From Eudorina sp. 2006-703-Eu-15 (lineage: Eukaryota; Chlorophyta; Chlorophyceae; Chlamydomonadales; Volvocaceae), in assembly GCA_003117195.1 (NCBI GenBank), contig BDSI01000071.1, forward strand, positions 124,001-188,000: a stretch of 64,000 nt of DNA, given 5' to 3'. The notes under the pieces were generated by a model, which was not told the origin of the DNA, did no database searches, and saw only the letters and a program-made list of their open reading frames with translations. Shown here in pieces: positions 24,801 through 36,800 of this stretch; positions within the stretch are counted from its first letter, which is position 1, and every line of letters begins with the position of its first letter. Position numbers and translations under genes: made by a program.

Positions 24801-27800
24801 TAGCAGTAGGGCGCCTAGCTCATGAAACGCGCGGATACATCATGCTTGCTACCCACGTCATGCCCAGCAGCTGGAATGCGGGCTGGCACGACAGGGGGAA
24901 ACATTGCAGGGAGTCGAGTCAAAAGCATCCTCGCTTTCTCTCTGCGGGCTAAACCTACTGTGCGCGCTGAGTTTTCCTGCACTGGTGTTCGCCTTCGGCG
25001 CGGGGGCGGGGATGTGCAGATCTGCCAGCGGCACCGGCTGCACCACGAGTGGTTTGAGCGGCTGGCGCACAAGGTCTGCGCGGTGTCGCCGCCGTGCATG
25101 AGCGACGCTGAGGACTGGGAGGGCGCGGCGGTGGGCGTCGGCGGCAGCTGGGCCATGGAGATCGACCTGCTGACGCGGATGCAGGCGGAGGGCGGGGGCA
25201 TCCACCAGCCACACCAGCCGGATGCGGGTGCGTGGGTGGGGAGGTTGAACAACAAGGAAAGGGACAAGCCCAGAACGAATTCGGACACGCTGACGGAGCC
25301 GGTGTGTGGGTTGAGCCAAGCTGACACCTGCCCTGCCTAATGACGTTCGGGTGGGGCATTAGGGTTTAGGGTTTTAGAGTGGGCACTGGGGGTATTGGGC
25401 ACGTTGCACGCGGCATGTTCGCGCGCTTGCCTGTCGCCTGCGGCCTATTGCCCGGCAGCATCTGGCCATATCGCCGCTTGTGTGTCAGGGGCGCACTGTG
25501 CGAGGGCCGCGCAATGACGTTGCCGAGCACTTTGGACACGGGTGGCGTTGGGGTTCCGCGGGCGTGTCTTGGTGTGGAACGTTAGGAAGGCGACGATGCC
25601 ACGGCGGCACATATGCCCCACCCCTCTCATGTCCAGGCCCACCGCCCAAGCTCAGCGTGAATGCCACCGTGCTCCGTCGCGCCTGGGAGAGCAGCCACCG
25701 AGTGACGAAGGAGGACTGGGCCGAGTGGATGCGCAACTTCAGTGTGGAACTGCTCAAGGAGAGCCCGTCGCCCGCGTTGAGGGCCTGCTCCGGTCTGGCG
25801 CAGGTGTGTCTCGGAAAGCACGTTTCGGAAGAACTGAGCCGCAGGATGTTTCGGAAGAACTGAGCCGCAGGACAGCCATCAATACAATGAAAGGAAGGCC
25901 AACAACGGCCAAGTAGTTATGCCAGGCAGCCCCCAAACGAGGCCCACAGCACTATACGGTAGCTTGTGTTCTGTAGGGGGATGTTGGGTAGCAGTCCATC
26001 CTGTGCTGCATTGGCTCCCCGGCGCATCTTGACTTTCTTGACTCCCCGGGTGACACCCCGTTGAAACACGCACTGCTGCAGGTGCACCCCACCATGGCGC
26101 GCGAGCTCTTCGCGGCCGGCTTCGTCAGCTGCTGGGCGGACCTGGACCCCGCGCTGCAGGAGCAGCTCGTGCGCAGCCTGGAGGTGAGCGCTGCAGGGCT
26201 AACCACCTGGGCGAAGGGTGCACGGGGTGCTTAACCTGTGGTGAGTTTTGCCTGTTGAAGGACCCATATCAGAATGCCGAAGACGTGGCGCCAAAGCGGT
26301 TGTCAGGTCGTCCGTTGAGCACGGGCACACGACACTAACTGAGCATTAAGTGAGCATTTCCCGCATCCTAATCTCCGCATCGCCGGCTGGCCCGCGATTG
26401 CGGTGGGTTGCAGGCTGCTTTGGCGTCGCCCACCATCCCCCCCGAGACTGTGACGGCGCTGCTCAACCTGGCCGAGTTCATGGAGCACGATGACAAGCGC
26501 CTGCCGCTGGACACCAGGACGCTGGGTGCGCTGGCGGAGAAGTGCCACGCGTTCGCGAAGGCGCTGCACTACAAGGTATAACGTGTGGCGACAACGCGGC
26601 GGGGGACCTTGTGAGCCCCGCAACACGCCAACCGCAAGTGCGGAGGTCACATTCCGTCGGGCTGCACGTGGTGCGGCAGCACAGCCAGTTGACTGCAATG
26701 GCTTTCCCTGGTGCCCTGTGGCTGCCCTGTGCCTTGTCCTGGGATTCATATGGATATTCTGAGCGCATCCGGGGCGGTCCGAAAATGTGGGAGTCACGCA
26801 TGGCCGGATCACGTTTCACACGAAGGAAAGGGAGCTTGTGAGGCACGTGGGCATCTTAGCGCAGCCCCCGCTGCTGATCCCAAGCGGACATCCTGCGGCG
26901 CTGACATGCTGAACACGGCCTTGACTGCAGCAAACGCCAGCAGCCTCCTGCTGTGAATTACGCCACGTCGTCGTCGTCGAGCGTCCCGCAACGCTTGCTT
27001 GCCCCTCTCGTCCCCAGGAGTTGGAGTTCCAGACCAGCCCGCAGACCGCCATCGAGGCGCTCATCCACATCAACAACCAGCTGCGGCAGCCGGAGGCGGC
27101 GGTGGGCGTGCTGACGTACGCGCAGAAGCACCTGCACATGGAGCTCAAGGAGAGCTGGTGCGCACCGCGTGTTGCGTGTTGCAGACCGAGGTGTTTGCGT
27201 CTCAAGTATTTGCAGTATATTTGCAGTAATTTCAAACTGTAATGTGAACATAAAAAATCATGTAAACTTTTATTAAAGTCGGGCTTGACTTTTGGCCACA
27301 CGTCTTCCTTCGCCCGCATACCGTGTGTCAGTACAGTGGCCTGGGCCCTGCACGCAAGTTTTGAGTTCCCCCGCGTGGTACGCCGCAGGTACGAGAAGCT
27401 GTGCCGCTGGGACGAGGCGCTGGAGGCGTACGAGCGCCGCCTGCAGCGCGAGGGCCCGGGCAGCATCGAGTACCACACGGTGAGCAGTGACCCACATCAC
27501 GAGGCGGAGGGGTTGCTGTGCTCGTTCATTTAACTGTTCTGTGGAATCCAGGACATACTTGGTGCACGGCCGCTGACTCTTCGCTCGCTTGCTCGCGGGT
27601 TTGTCCGTCCCTCCCCACCCCCACCCCACCCACCCGCGTGGCCAGGCGCTGCTGGGCAAGATGCGCTGCCTGGCCAACCTGGCGGAGTGGGAGAACCTGT
27701 CCAACCTGTGCCGCACCGAGTGGCGCAAGTCGGAGCCGCACGTGCGGCGGGAGATGGCCATGATCGCGGCACACGCCGCCTGGCACATGGGCGCCTGGGA

Positions 27801-30800
27801 CGAGATGTCCATGTACGTTGACACCATCGACAACCCGGACGCCGGGACGCAGAGCCAGACGGCCACGGGCGCCTTCCTGCGCGCCGTGCTGTGCGTGCGG
27901 AGCAACCAGGTGCGCCGCGACCGGCGGCAGGGCGCATCCGGCGGTGACCGGGGTCGGTCGGTCGGGCTGTGGATACACCGGCTCTGGACTCCGTGGCCAA
28001 CAGGATGTCCTGGGAAAGGAGACCGTGTGGAAGAGATTAAATTGTGCTTGGGGCGGATTTGAAACGCCTATGCGGTAGCCCGGGTAACACGGCCATGGCC
28101 CAGGCGGGTGTCTGCCTGCAGCCGCATGCGAGCCCGCCAACGGACCACCATGTGCAGCTTGAGCTTCATAAGGCCTGGGAAAAGGGCGACTCGGCACGTC
28201 GCGATGCAGCCCCCGAGCGGCGTGTCCCGTTTGCTGTTCATTCTCTTTGTCGAACAACGGCAGACCGGCCGCCGCCAACTGGGTCTTTCGCCTCGCGTGG
28301 ATGGCCGCACATCGCCTGCCTGCCTGCCTGCCTGCCTGCCTGGCATGCTGTGCTCCTGTCGACTGACTGGCCGCACCGTCCGTGCCCCGTCGCTGTCTCG
28401 TCTGGTCAGTTCGGCTCCGCCAAGACGCACATCGAGCGGACTCGCGAGCTGATGGTGACGGACCTGGCGGCGCTGGTGGGGGAGAGCTACGAGCGGGCCT
28501 ACACCGACATGGTGCGGGTGCAGCAGCTGGCGGAGCTGGAGGAGGTCATCTCCTACAAGCAGGCGCTGGAGCGGAGAGCAGGTGGGCCGGTCCCCGCGGA
28601 ATGGGTGTCAGCGTGGAGTGTGTGTCAGCGTGGAATGTGTGTCAGCGAAGAAGGCCCTGGAGAGAGGGGATGAGGGTGTGGGCGCTTTCGTAGGCAGGCA
28701 GATCAGGAGTGTGTGACGTGCAAGGGGCGCAGGCGCACAGCTAAGCCCGGAGAACGGCCGTGTGCCGCACATCGTACCCTGTCCCAGCCCGTAAACCAAT
28801 CAGCGAGATACCGTACATGGCAAGGCGAGATAGCGCGGCGCGGCCACGTGGGCGGGCGAGGGTGTGTTGCGCTTGACAAGGATGCGTCATGGCGGTGGGC
28901 GCCGGGCGGGAACCTCGGTAACGGCGGGTGCACGAGCTTTGATTTGGTACACTTACGTGCCGATGCGATGGACGGCTCACCTCAAAAGGCAGCCCGCCTG
29001 TGGTGCGCACCAGCGAGGGGGTGCCGGTTTAGGGGCCACACAACCCAACACGGGGTCGCGAAATCTGTCGAAATCTGTTCGGTGGGACTGACTGAGACAT
29101 GCGACCGTCGATGTCCGCCCGTCCACTGCCTGCCTGGCGCCCACAGCCGACGCGTCCGGCTCCGAGTCGCGCATCGTGTTCATACAGCAGCTGTGGCGGG
29201 ACCGGCTGCGGGGCGTGCAGCGGCACGTGGAGGTGTGGCAGAGCCTCTTCTCCATCCGGAGCCTGGTGGTGCCCATGGCGCAGGTGCGTACGGTACTACG
29301 TTCCTGTGCGACGTGGAAGGAGGGGGGCCAGGAGGTATGGAGGTCTCTTGGGGACCGCGGAAGGCATGTGGTTACCGGTCGTGATAGGACGTGTGCTGGG
29401 AAAGGGGTTCCTGTGATGCCCACAGCGAGGATGCGGGCTGGTTGGGGGGTACGCGTGGAGCTTGCGCTGCCACATGGATTTGTGTTGCTCTGAGATGCAC
29501 CTGGGTGGAGAGCACCGAGCCCGAACCCGAAGGAGGTGGCGAGGGTGCCCTGCTGCGACTGGTGTCCAGCACGGGGCAACACGGGACACCGTGGACGTGG
29601 ATGGAATCGATGAACCAAAGGGTTTCAAACTGCCCCGCTGGGGGACTTGTGACCCTGCTGGCCGCCTGTCGCCTGTGGCGGCCATCCTATGCCTCACCAC
29701 CTCGGGTGACGTGTTGCCGGACGCAGGACGTGGACAACTGGCTCAAGTTCGCAAGTCTCTGTCGGAAGAGCGGGAGGCAGCGGCAGGCATACCGCATGTT
29801 GCTGCAGGTACGTGCCGCAGGGGGGGATGCGGCACCGTTCGTTAGCTCATCACTGCGGTTCTGAGGCTGACTCTGTTGTCGGTGTCCTCCACCCGGGGCT
29901 CGTCACGGAAAAGGTGTAGAATTCCCGTGCGTTTATACCGAAACCGCGGCGGATTGCCTTGCTCTCTTGCACCTGGAACTGAGCTGTACACCGCCTCCCG
30001 GCCTCTGGGTGCCCCCCCCCGTCGCTCTGGCAGCAGCGCAGTTTGAAAATGTCTACCAATTTCCTATACCCCCGTTGTCCACTGGTGTCGTTGCAGCTGC
30101 TGCGCTACAACCCGATGTCGATCACGCACCCTGGTCAGCCGGGCTACGGTGCGGGCAGCGGGGCGCCGCACGTCATGTTGGCCTTCCTGAAGCACCTGTG
30201 GACGCAGGGGCAGCGCACGGAGGCGTACAGCAGGATCAAGGACCTGGTGAGAGAGTTGAGAGCCCAGCCTTGCGCATACGGTAATCCATACCTCCGGGGC
30301 ATATGCAACGGATCGGCCCGGCCTGGATGAGGCATGTGGCATGGCGGCTGACTGGCTGGCGGGATGCGTGCGGGCGCAGGGTTTGAGGTTGGTTGGTGGG
30401 TTGGTTGCCGTGGCTGTTTCGGCTTCATAGCGCTCACTGGTCAGCACTTGGTGGTCCACCGGTGCGCCACCAAGGGCTGGCTGATCCTCCTTCGGACGGC
30501 GGGTGGCTGATGACCCACGCAGGTGCGCGAGCTGCAGGCGAACGCGGTGCCGCCGGCGGCGGCCGCGGCCGCAGCGACAGCCGCCGCCGCCGCCGCGGTT
30601 GCAGCGAACACGCCCGGCGCGGTCGCCGCCGGCGGCGCTGTCCGGCCCCCGAATGCGTTGGGCGTTGGCGCCGGCTCGACAGGGGCGGCCGGAGGTGGCC
30701 CTCGGTGGCTGGACCGCCCCCAGGCGTCCCTCAACGGGCGGGCGTTCCTGCGCCTGGGCATCTGGCAGTGGGCGATGAACGATGTGAGTTGAATCGACCG

Positions 30801-33800
30801 GTCTTCGAGAACAAAAGAAAATGATCAGGCCTGCCAGGTTTTTATCACGGGCCGGGCGGTTTTGTCGGGTTTGATGAGGTTCCGGCTGCCGAGAAGCGAA
30901 GATCCATTCCTATGTCTTTGTGAGTGCTGCCGTCATGTGTAACAGTGTGTGGCAGCTTGCTTGGAGATCCGCCAGTTGTTGTCTAGGGTTCAAGGCTTTG
31001 CTGTGCTCGTTGCGCGCAGCTCATTGCTTGCCCCACTACAGACCCGCACTGCTGCTCCATACGCAAAACGAACAAGCAGCCATCCGATGACGGCGATGTT
31101 GCAGCCGACGGAGTAGTCCATTCCAAGCTGCTGTCATTTGCCTGGGGATGAGGCTGCGGTCTCTGACTCGAGACGTTCGTATCCTGTGTTTGTTGGCGGT
31201 TGCGCGCTTGCACCCAACGGAGCCTTGTCCCTTCCGTCCTGGACAGAAACTGGACAACCCCTCGGTCCTCGCGGAGAACCTCAGCTCTTTCCGGGCGGCG
31301 ACTGAGCACGCGCCGAATTGGGCGAAAGCGTGGCACCAGTGGGCGCTGTTCAACGTCGCAGTGTCGGTTCACTACAGGTAGGGGGCAGGTAGCGGGCAGG
31401 CAGGGGGCAGGTGGCGAGCAAGGAACGGTCAGGCAGGGGGCAGGCAGGGGTCGCCCCCCTGGTCCCTAGAGCGGCCCCAGTCTCCTCTTGTCGGTAGTGG
31501 TGGACGGAAAGCGGAAACGGAAAGACCGTCGGAGCATTCTCCTCCCTTAGCGGGGTAAGGAGAAGGGCGTGAGGGGCGGCATCTCCTTACACAGCCCAGA
31601 GAACACGTGCGCTGAAGAGCACGGCGGGTGTGTACCGTATGTGTTGTGGATGTGGTGACACGGAGACGACTTGGCCTTTATTCCGGTTATTTCGCACACC
31701 CAATGCTGCGCTGCTTGCGCGCTCCTAGGTGCTCAGTGCGGGAGCGGCAGTGGTCTTGTCGTCACGAGCGGCCCCAAGCCACATCTCGCACTGACTGTGC
31801 CCTTTCGAGGGCTCCGCTTGCTCGCTTCCCCGACACCTCACCTCACCTCACCGCACCGCACCGCACCGCACCGCACCTACCACCCCTGTACGTCCACTGC
31901 CCCCACCCCCCAGCACCCGGGACGAGGCCCTGGCGGTGGCGCACGTACCGCCTGCCGTACAGGGCTTCTTCCGCAGTGTGGCTCTGGGCCAGGCAGCAGG
32001 AGACCGAACAGGCAACCTGCAGGTGAGAGGGACAGGAGGGAGGGCTAAACGGATAAATAAAAGTACCGTATATCACTCCTCGAAACTGCTGTTTTCAATT
32101 TTACCCCGGGTGGGTTATTTTTCGGCTGAACCCGTGGAGGCCGTGACGAGGCTGCCTGTGGTGGCAGTGGCGCCCAACGGCTTCGTCGCGGCAAGGTCCC
32201 CCCTCCAAGAGGTTGGGCAGCTGGGCAGAGCGCTTTCAGCCGCAGGCACCCGTCAGGAGCTTGGGCGCTGCCGCCCGCACTGCCGCCCGTCTCTCCTGAC
32301 GTGCGTGCTGCCGTTTTTTTGCCGCCGGCGTCGACGCGCCCCTTTCCGCGGTGCCATGGCCCCGCGGTGCATGTCACACACATGTGCATATCCGAGTACG
32401 GGAATGAGCCGGCCGCGAGGAGAGAATGTGCATGTGCATGTATGTGTGAGCGTTTGGATTCCTTCCCTTCGCAGGACATCCTGCGGCTGCTGACGCTGTG
32501 GTTCAACCACGGCGCCTACGAGGAGGTCCGCGCGGCGCTGCAGGAGGGCTTCCAGCTGGTGTCCATCGACACCTGGCTGCTGGTCATCCCGCAGATCATC
32601 GCGCGCATCCACACGCACAACACGGACGTGCGGCAGCTCATACACCACCTGCTCGTGAAGATTGGCCGCCACCATCCACAGGTGCGTGGGGCCTGGGGGC
32701 AGGGGCCTGGGGGCAGGGGGCATTGCGAGTGCCGTGCCGCACCATACCTGGGCGCGCGCGGCGGTGCACCCACCACCACTCACGCACTACGGAATGGCCA
32801 ATGGCGCACACACCGCGTGCCCAAACCCGGGGTGATACCTTCATATGTCTGCAGTATGCTACTTTGGCGGGGGCATTACTGCGAGGGATGGGTGGCACCT
32901 CATGGCCCTGCCGTGCCCCACGGGTGTCATGCCGCTGCCGCGTGTGCCGCTGCCCTGCCGCTGCCCTGCCTTGCCTTGCGCCAGGCGCTGATGTATCCGT
33001 TGCTGGTGGCGACCAAGTCGCAAAGTCCGGCGAGGCGCCAGGCGGCCTTCTCGGTGCTGGAGTGCATCCGGCAGCACAGCGCCGCGCTGGTGGAGCAGGC
33101 GCAGCTGGTCAGCGGGGAGCTCATCCGCATCGCCATCCTGTGGCACGAGATGTGGCACGAAGGTGGGGGGCCGGCGCGCGCCTATGGCCCAGTGGGGCAG
33201 ACGGGGCGGGCGGGCTGTGTGCATGTGCCGGTGGGACACGCGAAGGCACACGAGCCCGTGCGGCCGTGTGCCCCTTCACGCCCTCGTCCCCGCATACCGT
33301 GACTTTTCTCGCAATCCGTCGATCGTCACGACGCGCTTGAGGGTGTCACGTGCAACCTCGTAGCTGGCGAGAGACAGACTTCTGCCACGGTAAATGGCCC
33401 CAGTTGGGGGCACTAGGGCGGTATCCATATCTCGGTCAGCCTGGCGGTGGCAATGGGGGGAGGGGTCATCTTCTCCTGGTGTCCCGGGCACCCCGATCGG
33501 CCGTCACATTGTCGGGGGTGGGTGCCGTCTTGTCGGGTTGTTGACCTGTTGTTTTTACTTTTCTTGTTTTGATTTGCTTTGATTTGACCTGCAGGACTGG
33601 AGGAGGCCAGCCGGCTGTACTTTGGGGAGAGCAACGTGGAGGGCATGTTCAACACGCTGCTGCCGCTTCACGAGATGTTGGAGAAGGCGGGGCCCACGAC
33701 GCTCAAGGAGATCGCGTTTGTGCAGTCCTACGGCCGAGAGGTGCGGGACGGGGACGGGGGTGGGTGGGATTGGAAATAGGTAGACATTCAAACTGCGCTG

Positions 33801-36800
33801 GGGCGGGAGGGCAATGGCGCACTGACTGTGGATACACGGCGTCGGCGGCGGGGCGGCCGCGCTGTGTCGGGTACTCTAGTGGTCAGTGTGTCCCTTGCCA
33901 TCAAGGCCCTGATGGGGGGGAAGGCCCGGGTCCGTGGTCCTTGCGGCTGTCCTGATGTGCGACACGTTGAGGGGGCCCCGGACCGTGTGGAGAGGACAGA
34001 GACACCACACCGGGGGAAGGGAGGTAGAGAGCAGCCCGTGATGAGGGTGCCCCGGGTGCTACCGTATGGGGGCCTGCACCGGTGGGCCTAACACGAGACG
34101 CGACGATCTCGGCCCAGAGCCCGTCTGACACAGAGCCGCTGTTTGTTCCGGTCGCAGCTGTCCGAGGCGTACGAGTGGCTGATGAAGTACAGGGCCAGCC
34201 GCAAGGAGGCCGAGCTGCACCAGGTGAGGCTGGGTGGTGGTGGGAGGTCCAGGTGCAGTTGCACGAGCCTTGTGCGCTTGTGGCGGGCTGGGTTGGGTCG
34301 CCCAGGCGATGGCCGCACCCACATGTGCTCGGCGCCCAACCACCCGTCTGACTTGCTTGCAGCACATGCTTGCTTCAATGATAGGTGATTGGCACGCAAT
34401 TCAATTCGGCACGATAATGAGAATGTGCAGAGGTCACGTCGAGGATTTGCGGACGTCATTATCATCGGCATGTGATGAGACCTACCGTATCAGTTGCAGC
34501 TTCAGCGCGCCCTTACGACCCCCCGGTCGCCTTTGTGCACACCCGGTCGCCTTGTGCAGGCTTGGGACCTGTACTACCATGTCTTCAAGCGCATCAACAA
34601 GCAGCTCCACTCGTTCACCACCCTGGAGCTGCAGTACGTCAGCCCGGCGCTCGTGCGCGCTCAGGTGAGCGAACCCCTTCATCGCCATCGTTATCGTTAC
34701 CTTCATCTGGCGACCGGCTCGGGTGGCTTCGGGGCATTTGGCGCGAGGACGGGTGTGACGTCAACACGTCGCCCGGTGTTGCGGGGGCGCTGGGGCGCTG
34801 GGACTCGGGAACGCGTGCCAGCAGTGACGGTGCAACTGCGTTGTCAGGGCTGGGTTTCTACACGACGATGATACGGTTTGATGTCGGCCATTATTTAGTG
34901 TCTTGCCTCTCCTGGCCGCGTCTGCGTCGCAGGGGCTGGAGCTGGCGGTGCCGGGGACGTACATCGCGGGGGAGCCGCTGGTGACCATCGCGGCCTTTGC
35001 GCCGCAGCTGCACGTCATCTCCTCCAAGCAGCGGCCTCGCAAGCTGACCATCCACGGCGGCGACGGGTCCGAGTACATGTTCCTGCTCAAGGTGGGTTCC
35101 TGGGGCAGGGCCCCAGGGGCAGGCGCGGCACGGCAGGCCCCACACCCACACGGCTTGCGCGACCACCGAGTCCTCGCAGCACCGGCCTGACGCCCCCACA
35201 CCCAAGGCTGGGGTAACCGTGGTCGGCTTGTTGCGGTGGTGGGGCTGCCGGTACCCAAGCGCTTGGGCGGTAGGCTGTGGCTGTCCTGGCCTGTCCTTGC
35301 TTGGTGGTTGGTGCCCAGAGAATCTTGGTGCCCAGAGCCCAGCAGTATCCCTGGGGTGCCCCGTTTCTACCAGGAGAACTCCATGTCCGTCATTCGCATT
35401 CCGTTTCTCTACTTGCGATTTCTTCGGGCCTGCTAACCTCCTTGGCTGGTCGGTCTGGGTCGGATACCCCGTCGTGCCCTTCGCCCGCCCCTCACACGAC
35501 CGGGACACGCCACCCTTTCACGGCTCGCCTCACCCTCACCCTCACCCGCACCCGCACCGCCCGGCCCGACACGGCGGCACCCGCCAGGGCCACGAGGACC
35601 TGCGCCAGGACGAGCGCGTGATGCAGCTGTTCGGGCTGGTCAACACCATGCTGGCGCACGACCGCATCACGGCGGAGCGGGACCTGTCCATCGCGCGCTA
35701 CGCGGTCATCCCGCTCAGCCCCAACAGCGGCCTCATCGGCTGGGTGCCCAACTGCGACACGCTGCACGCGCTCATCCGGGAGTACAGGTGCGGCGAGAGG
35801 TGGCCAGGCGACCGCGGAAGCTCACTGATGGGCGCCTTCCTGCCTGGCCCGCCGGAGGCCAGGAGCGCATGTATGCGCAGCGTTGGGCAACGCATGCCGG
35901 GTGTAGTCAACGTATCCCATACAACAGCAGCGGCTGTGAAACCGACCCACATCAGCGAATGCAGCTGCAAACTCGCCGATGGGCCAGGGGTGGCCGGCAG
36001 CTGTCCCGATCAGGACAGCTGATCGACGGACTCTCCAGAGATCCCAACCCGGCGAGCTGCCCAACCCGCAAGGAGCGGTCACTCTGTGCTTCGCTGGGGC
36101 CTCCGCCTGTGTGCGTGCCGGTAGTGGGGCAGCGTGTCACCGGACACTTGGCGTCGCGACGGTTGCCTTGCCGCGCCTGCTTTTTGGCCTCTGCGATCTC
36201 TACGCCACACTTCCAGCGACCGCGGGGCATCCCAACCCCTGGCCGCCGACCTACGCTTCCGCCGCGGCCTCCTCCTCCTGCGTTGCCCCCCCTTATGTCT
36301 ACCAATTTCCTATACCCCCCCTCCTGCTCCTCCTCCTCTTCCTCAGGGAGGCTCGAAAGATCCCGCTCAACTGGGAGCACCGGCTGATGCTGGGCATGGC
36401 GCCCGACATCGACCACCTCACCGTCATCCAGAAGGTGGAGGTGTTCGAGTACGCGCTGGACTCCACCAGCGGAGAGGACCTGCACAAGGTGGGCTGGCGG
36501 GGGACGGGGGGGGGAGGGGAGGGGAGGGAGCCCTGTGTGCTGGAGCGCGACACCAGACTGAAGACTGACCGAAGCCGCGATCCCGCGAAGCGAACGGAGC
36601 GCCCTCGCGGCGGATCAGCTGACTGCGCACGACAGCTACGGTGTATGAAACACAACGCGTCGGTGCCCATCCCGTCTGCCACTCGGCCCCTACGTTCTGC
36701 CACTCGGCCCCTACGTTCTGCCACTCGGCCCCTACGTTCTGCCACTCGGCCCCTACGTTGCATCTCATCAAATTGCCCCCATGGCCCCCGACGGAACAGG

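Larger units (their letters stand above)
12954..25227 (+). other. TOR: TOR exons 1-24: HEAT-repeat solenoid
   Basis: Exons: 12954-13189, 13437-13497, 13826-13987, 14338-14541, 15030-15223, 15372-15493, 15854-15976, 16338-16570, 16989-17093, 17485-17569, 18013-18210, 18456-18610, 18935-19121, 19691-19864, 20234-20403, 21089-21187, 21622-21789, 22051-22225, 22601-22812, 23156-23373, 23725-23940, 24288-24360, 24681-24794, 25020-25227. Diagnostic TOR segments include [71 protein letters not shown] and [18 protein letters not shown] units bind RAPTOR and LST8-type partners in other organisms. Exon 15 adds a Gly/Ser-rich linker (residues about 747-800), and exons 18-19 add an Ala/Gly-rich loop after the DPHTHKVN helix. 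Both fall where TOR homologues are variable. Confidence 0.95.
25637..33162 (+). other. TOR: TOR exons 25-39: FAT domain
   Basis: Exons: 25637-25803, 26082-26183, 26414-26575, 27018-27157, 27389-27479, 27646-27909, 28410-28581, 29147-29283, 29727-29807, 30097-30246, 30523-30783, 31247-31377, 31914-32022, 32475-32681, 32985-33162. Conserved pieces: [71 protein letters not shown] and [14 protein letters not shown]. The FAT solenoid clamps the kinase domain. Exon 35 carries an Ala-rich stretch (residues about 1795-1850) where the mammalian protein has a disordered loop. Confidence 0.95.
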
